Origin: an uncultured Bifidobacteriaceae bacterium
GTDB taxonomy: Bacteria > Actinomycetota > Actinomycetes > Actinomycetales > Bifidobacteriaceae
Length of the DNA: 7,222 nt
Direction of reading: 5' to 3'
Assembly (NCBI GenBank): GCA_946891915.1
Contig: CAMPNN010000044.1
Location: 1 to 7,222, forward strand
The notes beneath the pieces were generated by a model. That model searched no databases, was not told the origin of the DNA, and was given only the letters and a program-made list of their open reading frames with translations. Position numbers and translations under genes: made by a program. Of the stretch, positions 5,080 to 7,222 are shown one piece after another; the stretch's first letter is position 1, and each line of letters begins with the position of its first letter.

Positions 5080-6606
5080 ATGACTACAACTAACAGCTTC
5101 ACAAGCGCAACTAATTCAAAAAAAGCGCAAGCATCAATCACAAGCGACATCATTGACGCAAAGCACATAAGCCAAAGCTTCACCTCCGACAGCGGCACTA
5201 CTCAGCACGTGCTGCACGACATTTCGTTCACACTACGCGAAGGCGAAATCGTGGCAATTCTAGGTCGCTCCGGAGCTGGAAAATCAACCTTCCTTCGCAC
5301 GATGGCAGGCCTTGTGCAACCAACAGAAGGCACAGTAACGTACCGCGGACGCGAGCTTACCGGACCAAACCCAGGGGTTGCAATCGTGTTCCAAACATTC
5401 GCGCTCATGCCATGGCTCACAGTGCAAGACAACGTGGAACTCGGTTTGCGCGCTAGAGGAGTTAGCAAAGAAAAGCGCACAGAGCTTGCGTTGGCTGCAA
5501 TCGACGCAATCGGCTTGGACGGCTTCGAAACCGCTTACCCAAAGGAACTTTCCGGCGGTATGCGTCAGCGAGTAGGTATTGCGCGCGCTTTAGTGCTTCG
5601 TCCGGATGCGCTTTTTATGGATGAGCCATTTTCTGCACTCGATGTGCTTACCGCTGAAAACTTGCGTCAAGAAGTGCTTAAACTTTGGTCAAGCGATGAG
5701 CGAGATATTAAGTCCGTGCTAATTGTGACGCACAATATTGAAGAAGCAGTGCAAATGGCTGACCGCGTAGTCGTGCTCGGCTCGCATCCGGGTCACTTAA
5801 TTGCGGACGTTCAAGTTGATTTGCCTCGTCCGCGAGATAAGCACAGCGCCGAATTTGAGGCGATGGTAGACAACTTGTACGCAATCCTCACCGGTTCAGC
5901 TCCAGAAAGCACAGCTGAGCAGGAAAGCGCTGACACTACCGACGCAAAAAGCCAAACCCCGTCCGCAGATACTGAGGATGCTGAAGATACTGAAGCTGCA
6001 GCAATCGCAGATATGCTTATTCAACGTCACCACGACGATGAGGATGAAGAAAAGCACGAAGACGAATCCGAGTCGGGCGAAGTTAAAGCGGAGCCGGTGG
6101 CAGTTCGACTTCTTCCAAACGCAACACCTGGCGGAATGGCAGGTTTGCTCGATGTGATTTCGGAGAATCCAGACGGAATTGATTTGGCTGATTTGGCTGC
6201 AGACTTGTCGTTTGAAATTGATGACCTGTTCCCGCTTGTTGACGCTGGCACAATGCTTAATCTTCTTACCGCAGAAAACGGCCATATTACAATCACGCAT
6301 GAGGGTGAAGAATGGCATAATGCCGACATTTTGCACAGTAAGCAGGTATTTGCAAGGCTGGCAATTGAGCACGCGCCACTTGTGCACGCAATTGATCAGG
6401 CTCTAAGCCGTAACCGCAACGGTAAGCTTCGCGGCGAGTTGATTTTGGATTTGTTGCGCAGTAAGCATACGGATGCGCTGGCTCGTCAGCAGTTCGATAT
6501 TGCGATTAGCTGGGGTCGTTACGGTGAGCTTTTTGACTACGACGCTGACGACGACGAGCTGACTCGTACCGTTGAAACTGCTCCGCTTGGCGGTGTTTCG
6601 CGATGA
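5080..6606 (+). CDS. ABC transporter ATPase with C-terminal AAA-associated domain
   Basis: A 508-residue cytoplasmic ATPase that should drive the upstream permease. The nucleotide-binding domain (about 24-272) is complete: Walker A GRSGAGKST (62-70), Q-loop Q105, signature LSGGMRQR (157-164), Walker B ALFMDEP (177-183), SALD D-loop (185-188) and switch histidine H218. VFQTFALMPW (103-112) is typical of the nitrate/sulfonate/taurine group. Residues about 340-492 match what I recall of the AAA_assoc_C domain (Pfam PF09821), ending ISWGRYGELFDYDADDDEL; the domain occurs on ATPases of this group and its job is unclear. Between them is a Glu/Asp/His-rich linker (272-338, with HHDDEDEEKHEDE at 317-329). 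The ribosome binding site is weak (ACGGAAAA, 5068-5075), so expression may depend on coupling with the permease. TGA at 6604-6606. Function as importer motor is well supported; substrate is not. Confidence 0.92.
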   Translation: MTTTNSFTSATNSKKAQASITSDIIDAKHISQSFTSDSGTTQHVLHDISFTLREGEIVAILGRSGAGKSTFLRTMAGLVQPTEGTVTYRGRELTGPNPGVAIVFQTFALMPWLTVQDNVELGLRARGVSKEKRTELALAAIDAIGLDGFETAYPKELSGGMRQRVGIARALVLRPDALFMDEPFSALDVLTAENLRQEVLKLWSSDERDIKSVLIVTHNIEEAVQMADRVVVLGSHPGHLIADVQVDLPRPRDKHSAEFEAMVDNLYAILTGSAPESTAEQESADTTDAKSQTPSADTEDAEDTEAAAIADMLIQRHHDDEDEEKHEDESESGEVKAEPVAVRLLPNATPGGMAGLLDVISENPDGIDLADLAADLSFEIDDLFPLVDAGTMLNLLTAENGHITITHEGEEWHNADILHSKQVFARLAIEHAPLVHAIDQALSRNRNGKLRGELILDLLRSKHTDALARQQFDIAISWGRYGELFDYDADDDELTRTVETAPLGGVSR

Positions 6607-6660
6607 AATAGTGCAAAATAATGCGAAATAATACGCAATATTACGAAATAAAATCGCTAA
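6601..6660 (+). repeat. 10-bp tandem repeat over the ATPase stop codon
   Basis: Successive 10-mers CGATGAAATA, GTGCAAAATA, ATGCGAAATA, ATACGCAATA, TTACGAAATA and a degenerate AAATCGCTAA share a (T)(G/A)CGAAATA core. The first includes the TGA stop (6604-6606) of the ATPase gene. The period equals about one helical turn. Degenerate slippage products are the simplest reading; a set of in-phase protein contacts is possible but unsupported. Confidence 0.7.
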
Positions 6661-6875
6661 ATATTGTCCATTATTATGCATAAATTTGATATTCGTATGC
6701 TTTCGATAAAAGGATGCCGCATAGTCTTTTTGTCTTTTAGGTCCAGTTGCTTCTTTTAGCAAGATTGCACGGATCGGAAGCCCCTAAAAAGCGAACTTTT
6801 TAGGAAAAACTACGCTAGACTAATTTTTTCTAGCGCCAACTGTACGTCGATATGCGGCGGCGATGGAGGAATATT
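6661..6875 (+). promoter_or_regulatory. Upstream region of rplS with two perfect hairpins (candidate L19 leader)
   Basis: Three stem-loops lie before rplS: a small one TTGCT/AGCAA (6747-6751 with 6758-6762), then CCTAAAAAG/CTTTTTAGG (6783-6791 with 6796-6804, loop CGAA), then CGCTAGA/TCTAGCG (6813-6819 with 6829-6835, loop ctaattttt). The ribosome binding site GGAGG (6865-6869) is 6 bases before the ATG. The 9-bp hairpin has no T-run after it, so it is a poor terminator. Many bacteria control ribosomal-protein genes through such leaders, including L19 in some phyla, but I cannot match this one to a known leader. I could not assign a promoter, nor a clear terminator for the ABC operon. Confidence 0.4.
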
Positions 6876-7222
6876 ATGGTAAATGCTGTAGAAGCATTCG
6901 ATGCAAAGCATCTTAAGGCTGCTGAAGAAATCCCAGCCTTCCGTCCTGGTGACACCGTTGATGTCAACGTTAAGATTCAGGAAGGCAACAACACTCGTAT
7001 TCAGACCTTCACCGGCGTGGTGATTGCTCGTAAGGGTGCTGGCGTGCGCGAAACTTTCGTCGTTCGTAAGGTGAGCTTCGGCACTGGCGTTGAGCGTCGT
7101 TTCCCACTTCATTCCCCAGCTATTGACTCCATTAAGCTGGTTCGTAGCGGTCGCGTTCGTCGCGCTAAGCTTTACTACTTGCGCGCTTTGCGTGGTAAGG
7201 CTGCTCGTATTGCCGAGCGTCG
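6876..7222 (+). CDS. rplS: 50S ribosomal protein L19 (3' end cut by the window)
   Basis: The ATG at 6876 with GGAGG six bases upstream opens a frame that stays open to the last base (115 codons plus 2 bases). The sequence is clearly L19: [16 protein letters not shown], the core [20 protein letters not shown], then [16 protein letters not shown] and the basic end [19 protein letters not shown]19 is a large-subunit protein at the 30S-50S interface. Bifidobacterial L19 is roughly 120 residues, so only a few codons are missing. The gene favours GCT, CGT and AAG codons as expected for high expression. It appears to have its own leader and is probably transcribed apart from the ABC genes. Confidence 0.95.
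   Translation, partial: MVNAVEAFDAKHLKAAEEIPAFRPGDTVDVNVKIQEGNNTRIQTFTGVVIARKGAGVRETFVVRKVSFGTGVERRFPLHSPAIDSIKLVRSGRVRRAKLYYLRALRGKAARIAER

Noticed and set aside
6783..6804. Intrinsic terminator of the ABC operon
   Set aside because: The stem is perfect but is followed by GAAAAAC-type purines, not a T-run, and it lies nearly 180 bases past the stop within the likely rplS leader.

Overview
The window looks like chromosome from a low-GC member of the Bifidobacteriaceae, most likely Gardnerella or a close relative. The L19 fragment at the right edge reads like a bifidobacterial L19, the first gene has an actinobacterial-style signal peptide and a sorting-like tail, and the intergenic DNA is AT-rich. 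The genus is inferred from recalled family sequences, not from a search.

Left part (1-2002): one abundant-looking surface gene (129-1943). It encodes a secreted, Ala/Lys-rich coiled-coil protein of 604 residues with a central Gly-rich linker and a C-terminal LGQTG / membrane / basic-tail sorting signal. Its 5' UTR holds a strong hairpin and a dyad containing a perfect DnaA-box sequence. A 12-bp hairpin follows the stop codon.

Middle-left (2003-2692): about 690 bases with no credible gene but much inverted and direct repetition. It holds a possible small RNA ending in a textbook intrinsic terminator (2159-2213), a further large dyad (2214-2258), a tandem array of a 52-bp element in 3 full and 1 partial copies (2359-2550), and several short palindromes.

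Middle-right (2693-6606): a transcription unit that starts at a consensus promoter (TTGACA, 17 bp, TATAAT). Its roughly 540-nt leader contains a foldable 5' segment, six tandem copies of a 13-bp unit, a 47-codon Ser-rich small ORF with a near-perfect Shine-Dalgarno, and an A/T-tract array. Two ABC transporter genes follow: a fused double-domain permease (3265-5013) and an ATPase with a C-terminal AAA-associated domain (5080-6606). Both belong to the nitrate/sulfonate/taurine-like importer group. No substrate-binding protein is encoded here, so the substrate is unknown.

Right edge (6607-7222): an intergenic stretch with a 10-bp tandem repeat and two perfect hairpins that could form a ribosomal-protein leader, then rplS (L19), cut off by the window end.

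The most interesting features are the long leader with its small ORF and 13-mer array in front of an orphan transporter, and the structured 52-bp tandem element. A wider pattern is that several gene junctions here are built from short degenerate tandem repeats (13, about 12, 21 and 10 bp).
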